From Akkermansiaceae bacterium UBA5689 (GTDB lineage: Bacteria; Verrucomicrobiota; Verrucomicrobiia; Verrucomicrobiales; Akkermansiaceae): 48,150 nucleotides of DNA. The DNA lies in assembly GCA_002420305.1 (NCBI GenBank), contig DIHT01000122.1:1133-49282 (forward strand), written 5' to 3'. How positions within the stretch are numbered: the first letter of the stretch is position 1; the number at the start of each line of letters is the position of its first letter. The translations under genes were made by a program, and so were the position numbers. Shown here piece after piece: positions 40,280 to 48,150 of the stretch. The notes beneath the pieces are model-generated. The model was given only the letters and a program-made list of their open reading frames with translations, did not search any database and had not been told where the DNA came from.

Positions 40280-41541
40280 GCCTTCTACTTATTTCCGGCT
40301 CTTTCTGGCTGCTCACCCTGGGTGTCGCCTTCATGATTGGACGGGGCGTTTCTGCTCCGCCAGATGGGGGCAAGCAGCAGGTCGATAAGGCGAGCACGTC
40401 CCGTGCAAAGCGCGTATCTTCCAAGGTTCGGTACGGGGGTAAAGACGCCAGTAGGTCTGGAATTACATCTGGGATATCCGGTCAGGGTGGGAGAATTATT
40501 CGCGCGAACTCTCCGCGGAGGGCCGTGGTCGAGTTGGCGCAGCTGGTTGACCCGGTAGAGCGAGCCAAGGGGTTCCTTGAGCTGCTGGAAACTCTTTAGG
40601 CAGGTCAATTTCTCGACGTGGTCGCTGACTTTCGAGCCCTAGGTATCACGGAGCAGCGTATGAGCGAATACGGAATGCTACTCCATGCGTGGGGAAAGGC
40701 AGACGCTGAAGGCGCTCTAACCTACGCAATGGAAAACACAGGCACCCCCTTTGCGCGTCAAGCCATCATGACCAGCTGGTCCAGCGATGATCCTGAAGCA
40801 GCGCTCGCCTTTGCACGGGCCAATCACGACGGAGAGGGGGCCAATCCTCTTCTTGTTGGGGTCATTCGTGGCATTGCACCGGCGAACCTGAACAGAGCGA
40901 CCGACCTCCTTCAAGACCTTCCCTACAGCCGGGAACGCGGGGACGCCTTGCAGAGCCTTCTTCCTTTTGTGATAGAGGGCGGAGCAGCTGATGCACTCAC
41001 GTGGACAGCAGGCATCGCAGATTCCCAGCTTCAGAGTGGGGCCATCAATTATATCATGCGCGATTTCGCAGACAGCAACCCGCGGGGCGCTGCGGAACTT
41101 CTTCTTACCCTTGAGGATAAACGCGTGGCAGCTCGGGCGGTTGATAATGTCGCGGGGTCTCTGGCACGGGTTGATCTCGAGGAAGCAAAGAGATGGTCAA
41201 CAGGATTAGATGAAGAGCTTCAGTCTGGAGCCGTCGAAGGGGTTATTAGTCACTACGCCTCATTGGATCCAGTGGCGGCCTCCAATTGGTTGGGCTCGCT
41301 GCCCACAACAACCAATCTCGACTCAGCGATAAGGCAGTTCGCCTGGAGAAGTCAGCGCTCAGAGCCAGAACTGGCAGCTGACTGGATCGGGCACATTAAA
41401 GACTCAGGGCGTCGTGAAGAAATGTACAATAGTGTCTTGTCACGTTGGCTCCGCGCCGATCCATCTTCGGCGGAACAGTGGATTGAAACCACTCCCGATT
41501 TGCCCGAGGGCGTCCGTAGTCTTCCCAACCGGACCCGGTGA
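40273..41541 (+). pseudogene. Exported helical-repeat protein gene interrupted by one TAG
   Basis: ATG at 40273 begins MRRLLLISGSFWLLTLGVAF, a membrane anchor, then a basic linker. The frame is open to TAG at 40597-40599 and continues in the same frame (AGQFLDVVADFRALGI) to TGA at 41541, 422 codons in all. The second part is a helical repeat of ~30-residue units with D-P-x-A-A-x-x-W/F (SSDDPEAALAFARANHDG, SNPRGAAELL, LDPVAASNWLGSLP, SEPELAADWIG), a type common in Verrucomicrobia as membrane-anchored repeat proteins. The TAG probably replaces Gln (LETL-x-AGQF). Reinitiation at 40618 (GTG) would give only the soluble part. Nonsense mutation or sequencing error. Confidence 0.68.
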
Positions 41542-41755
41542 GCCGACCCGGTCAAGAGTGTAGATAAGGGCACCCGTCGCTATCGCAGTATTGTGATCTC
41601 CTGGATAAGGGCCTCTATGTCCATGCTCCGGCCCTGCCTGATTTGCGATTATTGACCAAAATAAATGCGCGTCGGCATTGCCATTTTCTCCAGATGGCAC
41701 CACGGCGCTCGCCTGTCGGTTGACCCACCCGCCACGACCGGTTCCTAATCCCATC

Positions 41756-43501
41756 ATGTTCCAGCTCATCTATCGCAAATACGGAAGAGGAATTCGCTGG
41801 AAGGATGATCTCCTTGCCGGGCTCACCGTTGCTCTCGCGCTCGTCCCGGAAGCGGTAGCTTTTGCCTTCCTTGCAGGCGTGGATCCCCTGGTGGGGCTCT
41901 ACGCCGCGTTCCTTGTCGGTCTCATTACTGCGTCGATAGGCGGAAGACCAGGAATGATCTCTGGTGCTACTGGTGCGATGGCTGTCGCGATGACTGCCCT
42001 TGTGACCCTTTATGGACTCCAATACCTCCTCGCCGCAGTAATCCTCGCGGGGATGATCCAGATCCTTACTGGGATTCTAAAGTTGGGACGTTTTATTCGC
42101 ATCCTTCCCCATCCCGTGATGCTCGGGTTTGTCAATGGTCTGGCGATTGTGATCGGCCTCGCCCAGTTTGGTCAATTCAAGACCAACCATCGGATTGTCT
42201 ATGAAAAGGCGGATGGGCATGGAGGTGGCGGCTTCCAAGTTGCAGGTGATTGGTTTGGGTGGGGATCCTCCGAGCTATGGGTCATGATTGGGATGCTCGT
42301 TGCCACCATGCTGATTATTCAGCTGCTTCCAAAACTGACCCGAGCGATTCCAGCGCCACTGGTGGCGATCGTGATCGGCACCTTGGCCGTATCCCTGACT
42401 CCGTTGACGACGACGACGGTTGGGGATGTGCTCGAAAAGCAACGGGTTCTGCAGGCCGAACGCAAGTTAAAAAGGAGCCAGTTTGCCGAGATCGAGCCCG
42501 ATCTGGTCGTGCGTGAAGTGCATGCACGCGGTCAGGCTCTTGCAGCTGTTGAATTGACGAGGGGAGAAATCGAGGCGGGACTCGGTCGCAGAATTCCAGA
42601 GGGACTGAAGGCGGGGCTCCCCGAAATCAGAGTCCCCAAGATTGACTGGAAAGACAGCGAGGCGCTAAAAATGGTTCTCTTCCTCGCCGTGACTCTCGCG
42701 AGCATCGGCCTGATCGAGTCCCTCATGACTCTGTCTTTAATTGACGAGCTAACCGAAACTCGGGGGCGAACCCCGCGCGAATGTGTTGGGCAGGGGGTAG
42801 GCAATGTGGTGACCGGATTGTTTGGTGGAATGGGGGGCTGCGCCATGATTGGGCAAAGCATGATTAATATTAATTCGGGAGGGCGAGGGCGGCTCTCGGG
42901 GATATCGGCAGCTTGTTTCCTTTTTGGCTTTATTCTCTTTGCTCCAAAACTGATCGAGGTGATTCCGATCGCCTCTTTGGCAGGTGTTATGTTCATGGTG
43001 GTTGTTGCGACCTTCGAGTGGTCTAGTCTTCGATTGTTCGGAAAAGTTCCACTGGCCGATATCGTAGTGATCGTGCTTGTGAGTGGGGTGACCGTGCTCA
43101 TGCACAATCTCGCCCTTGGAGTGATCGTCGGGATTGCCGCATCAGCTCTGGTCTATGCTTGGGAGCACGCGAAGGGATTACGTCTTCACCTGCGTAAATC
43201 GAGCGATCGAAAACGCACTTACGAGGTCGATGGACCACTGTTCTTTGGCTCGATTCAGGAATTCAAAGAGCTCTTCACCCCAGGAGAAGATCCCGAAGAC
43301 GTGTATCTCTCTTTTGCAAATTCAAAGGTCTGCGACCACTCCGCTATCGAAGCTATTCATTCGCTTAGCGAGAAGTATCGCAGAGCTAGAAAGAGACTGC
43401 ATTTGCACGATCTCGCGCCGGACTGCAGCAAGTTGCTTTCCAAGGCGGGCGATCTTGTTGAGGGACAATATTTCGGAAAAGTCGGCGGAGGCACGTCCTG
43501 A
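41756..43501 (+). CDS. SulP-family anion transporter with STAS domain
   Basis: A 581-aa transporter from the ATG at 41756 (MFQLIYRKYG). The upstream in-frame start at 41678 would add 26 non-conserved residues. SulP signature features: DDLLAGLTVALALVPEAVAF (TM1), GLYAAFLVGLITASIGGRPG followed by MISGATGAMAV, about ten membrane segments, and FGGMGGCAMIGQSMININSG in the second half of the fold. An unusual hydrophilic insert (~220-300, LEKQRVLQAERKLKRSQ...) separates the transmembrane halves. The C-terminal ~100 residues form a STAS domain. SulP proteins carry sulfate, bicarbonate or other anions; which one is not readable. The gene may help export or take up sulfate released by sulfatases. Confidence 0.92.
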   Translation: MFQLIYRKYGRGIRWKDDLLAGLTVALALVPEAVAFAFLAGVDPLVGLYAAFLVGLITASIGGRPGMISGATGAMAVAMTALVTLYGLQYLLAAVILAGMIQILTGILKLGRFIRILPHPVMLGFVNGLAIVIGLAQFGQFKTNHRIVYEKADGHGGGGFQVAGDWFGWGSSELWVMIGMLVATMLIIQLLPKLTRAIPAPLVAIVIGTLAVSLTPLTTTTVGDVLEKQRVLQAERKLKRSQFAEIEPDLVVREVHARGQALAAVELTRGEIEAGLGRRIPEGLKAGLPEIRVPKIDWKDSEALKMVLFLAVTLASIGLIESLMTLSLIDELTETRGRTPRECVGQGVGNVVTGLFGGMGGCAMIGQSMININSGGRGRLSGISAACFLFGFILFAPKLIEVIPIASLAGVMFMVVVATFEWSSLRLFGKVPLADIVVIVLVSGVTVLMHNLALGVIVGIAASALVYAWEHAKGLRLHLRKSSDRKRTYEVDGPLFFGSIQEFKELFTPGEDPEDVYLSFANSKVCDHSAIEAIHSLSEKYRRARKRLHLHDLAPDCSKLLSKAGDLVEGQYFGKVGGGTS

Positions 43502-43635
43502 GCCTTCAAGGCACGCGGCTATCCAATTGGATTTACAAGGGGCTGAATGGTCTCTATTGTTTCAATCCAAAATAGTGGCGATTCCGGTGCATTCTGACTT
43601 GCAGAAATGCGAAAAGGATCCACTCCTGCGACCAT

Positions 43636-44589
43636 ATGAAACACCTGTATCTGTATCTACTTCTATGCTCAGTGGGGTGGTTGCTTGCCGCCGATCGTGG
43701 ACAAAAGGCAGAGCCACGTCCAAACAAGCCTTTATCGAAGTCAGAGGTGCTGAAGCTTACCGGGGACTGGAAGGGCTCCAAGCTGAGCAGGGATATTCGC
43801 ATCCTATGGCTCTATGGACCCGAAGATCATGGGGGAGGAGAGCATGACTACATTCGGGTCAAGGAGCTGTTTGTTCCCATGCTCAAAACTATACCCCGGG
43901 TAACGGTCGAAGAGGCGTATCTCTTCCCATCCAAGGAGCAGTTCGAGCGCGCGGACCTTATGATTCAATTTCTCCATCTGCCCGATCTCACCGATCAGCA
44001 ACTGGAACACTTCCAGAGCTTTGTGAACCGTGGTGGTGGCGTGGTGTCTATACACGAGTCCTGCATTATTCGGCCCCTTGCGCGTGCCGAGAAACTCGCC
44101 AAATGCATCGGATGCTCATGGAAGGGCAACAGGGATTCTCATTGGGGCAAGTTTTCCCACGATCATCCTCTTTTTCTCAAGACTGACCACCCGGCGTTCA
44201 AGGGACTGCCCGGATCAGTTCGACTGAATGATGAATCCTATTGGAGTCTACTGAAGCGTGAGGAAGTGGAGGTCATCGGCACTATTGCACCCGGAAAAGA
44301 GAATGCCGAGGCGTCCTTCGAGGATGTGTCGGCAAGTAGTGCTGCCCGAAGCGAAGCATTTTGGACCTATAGCCCTGGGAAGGGACGTGTATTCGGAACT
44401 ACTACCGGACACTACACTTACACTTATTTTGATCCCATCTACCGCCTCCTACTTCTCAGAGGGATTGCGTGGTGCTTACATGAGGATCCAGCGCCCTTCA
44501 TGCCGCTTGTCTTCCATGGCATCACAAGCGAAGAGGGGCTGGTCGGAACCACGGACCGCATGTTGAACTATCGCAATCGTAGTAGATAG
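43636..44589 (+). CDS. Secreted ThuA domain protein
   Basis: A 317-aa protein with a signal peptide (to ~19, LLAA). The ThuA fold (class I amidotransferase-like, lacking a proven activity) is shown by IRILWLYGPEDHGGGEHDY, ADLMIQFLHLPDLTDQQ, FVNRGGGVVSIHESCI, a ThuA-type LKTDHPAFKGLP and SPGKGRVFGTTTGHYTYTY. Compared with typical ThuA (~240 residues) it has a short N-terminal extension and a charged tail. ThuA proteins are linked to trehalose and other sugar uptake in rhizobia; here they occur as secreted forms typical of PVC bacteria. It starts 134 bp after the SulP gene, so co-transcription is possible. Confidence 0.85.
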   Translation: MKHLYLYLLLCSVGWLLAADRGQKAEPRPNKPLSKSEVLKLTGDWKGSKLSRDIRILWLYGPEDHGGGEHDYIRVKELFVPMLKTIPRVTVEEAYLFPSKEQFERADLMIQFLHLPDLTDQQLEHFQSFVNRGGGVVSIHESCIIRPLARAEKLAKCIGCSWKGNRDSHWGKFSHDHPLFLKTDHPAFKGLPGSVRLNDESYWSLLKREEVEVIGTIAPGKENAEASFEDVSASSAARSEAFWTYSPGKGRVFGTTTGHYTYTYFDPIYRLLLLRGIAWCLHEDPAPFMPLVFHGITSEEGLVGTTDRMLNYRNRSR

Positions 44590-44616
44590 ATTGACACTGC
44601 CTTCCTTCGGATCCAA

Positions 44617-45150
44617 ATGAAGGCTGTATTTCGGAAGGCGAGTAGAGAGGCCCTTATCGGCTTATTGACACTGTTCCTCCTGCTTCTTGCAGCCTTTTTC
44701 TTTATAACCCGTTGGTCTCCGGACCCGGAGTGTGCAGCCGGGGTGGTAGTTGAGTCTGGAGAGGTCAGAAATCTCCTGGATAAGTTTCGTAAATCGCAGG
44801 GTGAATTTCCATCATCGCTGGAGGAGCTGGATATTGCATACCGTCAACCCACCGATTACCAGACACGAAAGGGACCGGCGCCAGAGAAAGGCAGGTGGTT
44901 TTACGATCGCATCGGGAAGGATGACTACCAGCTCTATGCCTGCGCTCGCACATGGGTGTCATACTATGACGCCATGGTATACCGGTATTCAGAATCCTTC
45001 TGCGACCCATGGACTTCATCACTGAAAAAGTCTCATTATCTCCCCCTTGGAAAATGGCGCTATTTCCGTGGTTTTTCCGTGTTTACCGAGCGATTTTACT
45101 TTGATGGGGACGGCAATTGGCAGGACCCTTTCCCGGGGCGCCCTTATTGA
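44617..45150 (+). CDS. Membrane-anchored pseudopilin-like protein
   Basis: A 177-aa protein with one transmembrane helix (~13-32, LIGLLTLFLLLLAAFFF) and a soluble domain. NLLDKFRKSQGEFPSSLEEL again has the helix-to-loop pattern of type II secretion pseudopilin-like proteins (compare the gene at 25070-25627), and the C-terminus is aromatic (GFSVFTERFYFDGDGNWQDP). No prepilin cleavage site is seen. It lies 27 bp after the ThuA gene, same strand, and may share its transcript. Function unknown. Confidence 0.6.
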   Translation: MKAVFRKASREALIGLLTLFLLLLAAFFFITRWSPDPECAAGVVVESGEVRNLLDKFRKSQGEFPSSLEELDIAYRQPTDYQTRKGPAPEKGRWFYDRIGKDDYQLYACARTWVSYYDAMVYRYSESFCDPWTSSLKKSHYLPLGKWRYFRGFSVFTERFYFDGDGNWQDPFPGRPY

Positions 45151-45204
45151 AAAGCACAACGGATTACATTCTGCATAGACGCTTCGAATCCTTACTAATG
45201 AATG

Positions 45205-46071
45205 TTAACCGCCCTTGTGGTAGTGGCGGCGCCATACAACGAAAGGCACGCAAACTAGATACATCGTGATGCTGTAGACGGCGGCAGGCACAGTTTCCGG
45301 GGGAAGGACCTGCCCATTTGCTGCCGCAACAAAACTGCCAACCGCAATGGCCAGGGTGCCGTTCTGAACCCCGGATTCAATCGATATAGCGGTTGCCTCC
45401 GGGCGCTTCAGGCCCAGAAGCTGACCGGACACAAGTCCGAGGCCCAGCATGGCAAGGTTCAGCACTACAGAGACTGGGGCCAAGCTTCCGAGATTTGACG
45501 AGAAGACCACCCAGTTCTTGGCTAGGGCAGCAATGATGATCAGGATGAAGAGGCCGATTGCGGTCCGGGAAACACCCGGACCGATCCGCTCTGCCAGAAC
45601 AGGAGCGCGAGCTGTGAAGGTCATTCCAAGCGCTACCGGAAGAGCGGTGAGGAAAAACATCTTCAGGCTCAGGCCGGTAATATTCACCTTCAGGGCCTCC
45701 GCATGCATGAAATGGTTGACGCTGAAGGAAACCAGTAAGGGCACGGTAAGAATAGACAACAAGCTCGTCGCGGCCGTGAGAGAGATGGAGAGCGGGGCAT
45801 TGCCCCCGGCAAGCTTAGTCAGAAGATTGCTGGTCACACCTCCGGGGCAAAGGGCCAGAATCATCAGACCCACAGCGAAGACCGGCGACAAACCGAACGC
45901 ATGCGCTAATCCGAATGCGATCAGCGGCAGCAGAACCACTTGATTGAGCAGCCCCACTGCGAAGGCCCGTGGAAATTTCATTACCCGCCTGAAGTCAGCC
46001 ACCCCAAGCCCCAGGCCCAAAGAGAACATGATGAACGCGATAACGAGGGGGAGAAGAACACTGACGATCAT
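45205..46071 (-). CDS. Bile acid:sodium symporter (BASS) family transporter
   Basis: A 288-aa membrane protein with nine to ten helices and no soluble domain. Family hallmarks: MFSLGLGLGVADFRRVMKFP, the ALCPGGVTSNLLTKLAGGN loop (crossover region that binds sodium and substrate), and ISIESGVQNGTLAIAVG in the second half. BASS transporters move bile acids, pantoate, pyruvate, glycolate and similar anions with sodium; the substrate here is open. The length matches bacterial BASS proteins (~290-320). ATG at 46071, leftward, convergent with the pseudopilin-like gene. Confidence 0.9.
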   Translation of the reverse strand: MIVSVLLPLVIAFIMFSLGLGLGVADFRRVMKFPRAFAVGLLNQVVLLPLIAFGLAHAFGLSPVFAVGLMILALCPGGVTSNLLTKLAGGNAPLSISLTAATSLLSILTVPLLVSFSVNHFMHAEALKVNITGLSLKMFFLTALPVALGMTFTARAPVLAERIGPGVSRTAIGLFILIIIAALAKNWVVFSSNLGSLAPVSVVLNLAMLGLGLVSGQLLGLKRPEATAISIESGVQNGTLAIAVGSFVAAANGQVLPPETVPAAVYSITMYLVCVPFVVWRRHYHKGG

Positions 46072-46212
46072 GAGGGAGGGAAAGCAATCCTTTCAGTCGC
46101 ACGCCTTCCATGCAAGTTTCGGGAACGCTTGGTTAGAAGGATAAGAACGAGGGGCCCGGAAAAGCAGTTGGGATTGCTCGCACATAACCTAATGCAGACA
46201 GAGGCCTTTTGA

Positions 46213-47157
46213 TCAGTTGCACAAATCTCCCATGGCCTCACCAAGCTTAGGAAATAGAAATGAATAGCCCTCATCCTTCAGTCGTCTCGAAGTGCAATAT
46301 CGACCTAACAGAACAAGCTCCGGGTCAGTACGCAGAAACCAATAGGCTCCCAAACGGACCACCCAACCGGCCACGGGTAGCCCGAAGGGCATTCCGATAG
46401 CACGGCGAAGCTCTCGCATAAATTCTTCTTGAGAGACCGGATGGGGTGCGGTTGCGACATAGACACCCTGCATTGCTGTATTCGAAATCGCGTGGGTAAT
46501 AAGCGCATTCAAATCATCAACATGAATCCAACTGATTCCCTGAGTTCCGCTACCCACCCGACCTCCAAGCCCCAGTCGGGAGAGCCTCCGCATCTTTGGA
46601 AAGGCTCCACCAGTCATGCCGAGAACAAAGCTAGTGCGGAGAACGACTTGGCGCACTCCCGAGCAGGCGCCGTGTTTGCAGGCGTTTTCCCATGCCTCAC
46701 CTACTTCGGGAGCTAGACCATTTCCAAGTGCAGAATCTTCATCGCACCACGCCTCAGGCGGATCACCATAGATATGTGCGGTAGACATTTGGATCCAGAC
46801 AGGCGGCCTGTCTTCGATACTGCGCAAGGCCTCACCAACGACCAAGGTAGAATCCACCCTCGAGCGGAGAATTTCGTCACAATGAGCGGCACTCTTGACG
46901 CAATCGACGGTGCGTCCCGCAAGGTTTATGACTGCCTGGGCTCCCTCCAAGTGTCGAGCCCACTTGCCGACGGTCCGACCGTCCCATTCAGAATGTGTCC
47001 ATGGTCCATTTATTTTCGGCCCATGGCGGGAGATGAGAACAACCTCATAGCTGTGGGCAGAAAGATGACGGGCGAGGCTCAGACCAATGAAGCCTGTACC
47101 TCCAGTAATGACGACCCTTCCGGTTGGCAAGGCGTCTTTGATTGGTAAATTCGCCAT
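46213..47157 (-). CDS. TIGR01777-family NAD(P)-dependent epimerase-like protein
   Basis: A 314-aa extended short-chain dehydrogenase. Motifs: VITGGTGFIGLSLARHL (dinucleotide-binding G-x-x-G-x-x-G), AVINLAGRTVDCVKSA with the TIGR01777-type 'N-L-A-G' loop, MSTAHIYGD in place of the usual Y-x-x-x-K region, SWIHVDDLNALITHAI and the C-terminal DUF1731-like EEFMRELRRAIGMPFGLPVA. Members (YfcH, SulA-like) include proteins linked to cell division and others of unknown substrate. The length is normal. ATG at 47157. It lies 142 bp upstream of the BASS gene, same strand, so co-transcription is possible. Confidence 0.88.
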   Translation of the reverse strand: MANLPIKDALPTGRVVITGGTGFIGLSLARHLSAHSYEVVLISRHGPKINGPWTHSEWDGRTVGKWARHLEGAQAVINLAGRTVDCVKSAAHCDEILRSRVDSTLVVGEALRSIEDRPPVWIQMSTAHIYGDPPEAWCDEDSALGNGLAPEVGEAWENACKHGACSGVRQVVLRTSFVLGMTGGAFPKMRRLSRLGLGGRVGSGTQGISWIHVDDLNALITHAISNTAMQGVYVATAPHPVSQEEFMRELRRAIGMPFGLPVAGWVVRLGAYWFLRTDPELVLLGRYCTSRRLKDEGYSFLFPKLGEAMGDLCN

Positions 47158-47394
47158 TGGAAAAGCTCTCTCCGTGGGATTGCTGGAGCAACAAAATCCC
47201 TTCTGTAACGGGGAAAGACAAAAAAGCGATCCTATTTCAGCAAGGGGGCTCGTTAAGGCCCTTCTGGGCCATTGCTCCGATTACATCTTGGTCATTGATC
47301 GTCGCGGTTTTTCGGAGTTTGATCCGCTCCGCGGCATTGCGGCTGGCATGACGACTTGGCATAGAGATCCACAATTGCACGGAACCTTCCCCTG

Positions 47395-48150
47395 ATGAAA
47401 TCTACCCCTTTGACGGAAGGTCCAATCGGCTCTCATATCCGCAAGATTACACTCCCATTGAGTGTGGGCTTCTTTTTCAACACCATGTATAACGTGGTGG
47501 ATTCGTTCTATGCAGGGCAGGTGTCTACTCAGGCCCTTGCCGCACTGGCTCTTTCCTTTCCCGTCTTCTTCGTAATTATCGCGTTGAGCCAGGGGGTGGC
47601 TCGGGGCTCCTCGGCTCTCATTGCGAATGCCATAGGGGCTGGAGAAACCGATAAAGAAGAAGCCTATTCCGGCCAGGTATTTTCACTGGGATTCGTGTTT
47701 TCGATTATCATAACCGTGGCAGGACTGGCTGCTGCGACACCTCTGTTTGAACTGCTCGGAGCATCCGGCCACTATCTTGATCTCGCAAATGCCTACGTTC
47801 GCCCGCTCTTCTGGGGCGCGGGTTTCTTTTTGCTGAGTAGCATGAGCAATGCGATCCTACTGGCACACGGCGATAGCAGAACGTTTGGAACCGTTCTGGT
47901 CGCGGGGTTTTTTGCGAATCTCGTGCTGGATCCTTGGTTTCTCTATGGAGGGCTCGGGCTCCCGCCGATGGGCCTCGCCGGAATTGCATGGGCGACAGTA
48001 CTCATCCAGGGGCTGGGAGGAGTCTACCTCTTTGTGACTGTTCTACGGCGAGGGTATATTCAGGTGCCCAAACTCTTGAAATGGCCGCAACTCAGGATTT
48101 ATGGGGAGATTCTCCATCAAGGTATCCCGACCGCGTTTAATATGATGTCG
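47395..48150 (+). CDS. MATE-family efflux transporter (N-terminal part)
   Basis: ATG at 47395 (MKSTPLTEGPIGSHIRK) opens a frame that runs to the window edge (252 codons; a full MATE protein has ~450-480). The MATE fold is clear: TLPLSVGFFFNTMYNVVDSF, YAGQVSTQALAALALSFPVF, QGVARGSSALIANAIGAGE, and later ANLVLDPWFLYGGLGLPPMG plus GLAGIAWATVLIQ. Such transporters export drugs or metabolites in exchange for protons or sodium. It is incomplete because the window ends. The divergent TIGR01777 gene starts 238 bp away. Confidence 0.9.
   Translation, partial: MKSTPLTEGPIGSHIRKITLPLSVGFFFNTMYNVVDSFYAGQVSTQALAALALSFPVFFVIIALSQGVARGSSALIANAIGAGETDKEEAYSGQVFSLGFVFSIIITVAGLAAATPLFELLGASGHYLDLANAYVRPLFWGAGFFLLSSMSNAILLAHGDSRTFGTVLVAGFFANLVLDPWFLYGGLGLPPMGLAGIAWATVLIQGLGGVYLFVTVLRRGYIQVPKLLKWPQLRIYGEILHQGIPTAFNMMS

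Noticed and set aside
43134..43847. A 237-codon plus-strand frame overlapping the ends of the SulP and ThuA genes.
   Set aside because: It is out of frame with both, has no protein character, and both overlapped genes have strong family motifs.
1..48150. A CRISPR array, prophage or transposon.
   Set aside because: No regularly spaced repeats with unique spacers, no phage structural genes, and no transposase or integrase motif were found on either strand.

Overview
The window looks like chromosomal DNA of a free-living, probably marine, Verrucomicrobiota bacterium. The basis is gene content, since no rRNA or other phylogenetic marker is present: a DUF1501 protein with an RRDFLR-type leader, a PVC-type membrane-bound dehydrogenase with a C-terminal c-type haem domain, two ThuA-like proteins, an intact and a decayed Cys-type sulfatase, an FG-GAP/ASPIC-UnbV protein, an SGNH hydrolase, a PQQ-propeller protein with EF-hands and many secreted proteins. 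Most start codons lack a strong Shine-Dalgarno sequence. I see no rRNA, tRNA, CRISPR array, prophage, transposase or integrase.

Region 1 (1-9.3 kb) is an accessory island of small membrane proteins and lipoproteins in mixed orientations. It holds three MORN_2/YwqK-like repeat proteins (two of them tandem 212-aa paralogues), two DUF4190-like paralogues 4.8 kb apart, tiny lipoprotein-like ORFs, an SGNH hydrolase, a zinc-ribbon protein and a secreted metallophosphoesterase. The gaps between genes carry at least four families of short dispersed repeats (called A-D here). Some of these include the translation start of the following gene, so intergenic modules appear to have been copied and reshuffled together with gene starts. 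This is the part most likely to hold something undescribed.

Region 2 (9.4-19.1 kb) holds secreted and accessory genes: a large exported beta-rich protein, a class C beta-lactamase-type serine hydrolase, an SUI1/YciH factor, a sulfatase, a LURP-one-like protein, a one-pass membrane protein and an FG-GAP/UnbV protein. Region 3 (19.3-23.9 kb) is housekeeping-like: a DbpA-type DEAD-box helicase, a BaiN/HI0933-type flavoprotein and the protein AMPylase SelO.

Region 4 (24-31.9 kb) mixes decayed and intact genes: an outer-membrane-barrel gene with two in-frame TGA codons, a membrane-protein remnant, a sulfatase truncated after its active-site region and a probable lectin-like remnant. Among them lie an intact 1105-aa ThuA/dehydrogenase/cytochrome c protein and a galactokinase. 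Region 5 (31.9-38.8 kb) has a secreted GH13 amylase, a membrane protein followed by a strong terminator, and a leftward cluster of DUF1501, PQQ/EF-hand and esterase genes. Region 6 (39-48.15 kb) has a methyltransferase with a PRMT-like double-E spacing, a repeat-protein gene broken by one TAG, a SulP transporter, a ThuA protein, a pseudopilin-like protein, a BASS transporter, a TIGR01777 epimerase-like protein and the start of a MATE exporter that runs off the window.

The gene set fits an organism that degrades sulfated or complex polysaccharides at the cell surface and in the periplasm. Everything is read from sequence and motif knowledge; no database search was possible.
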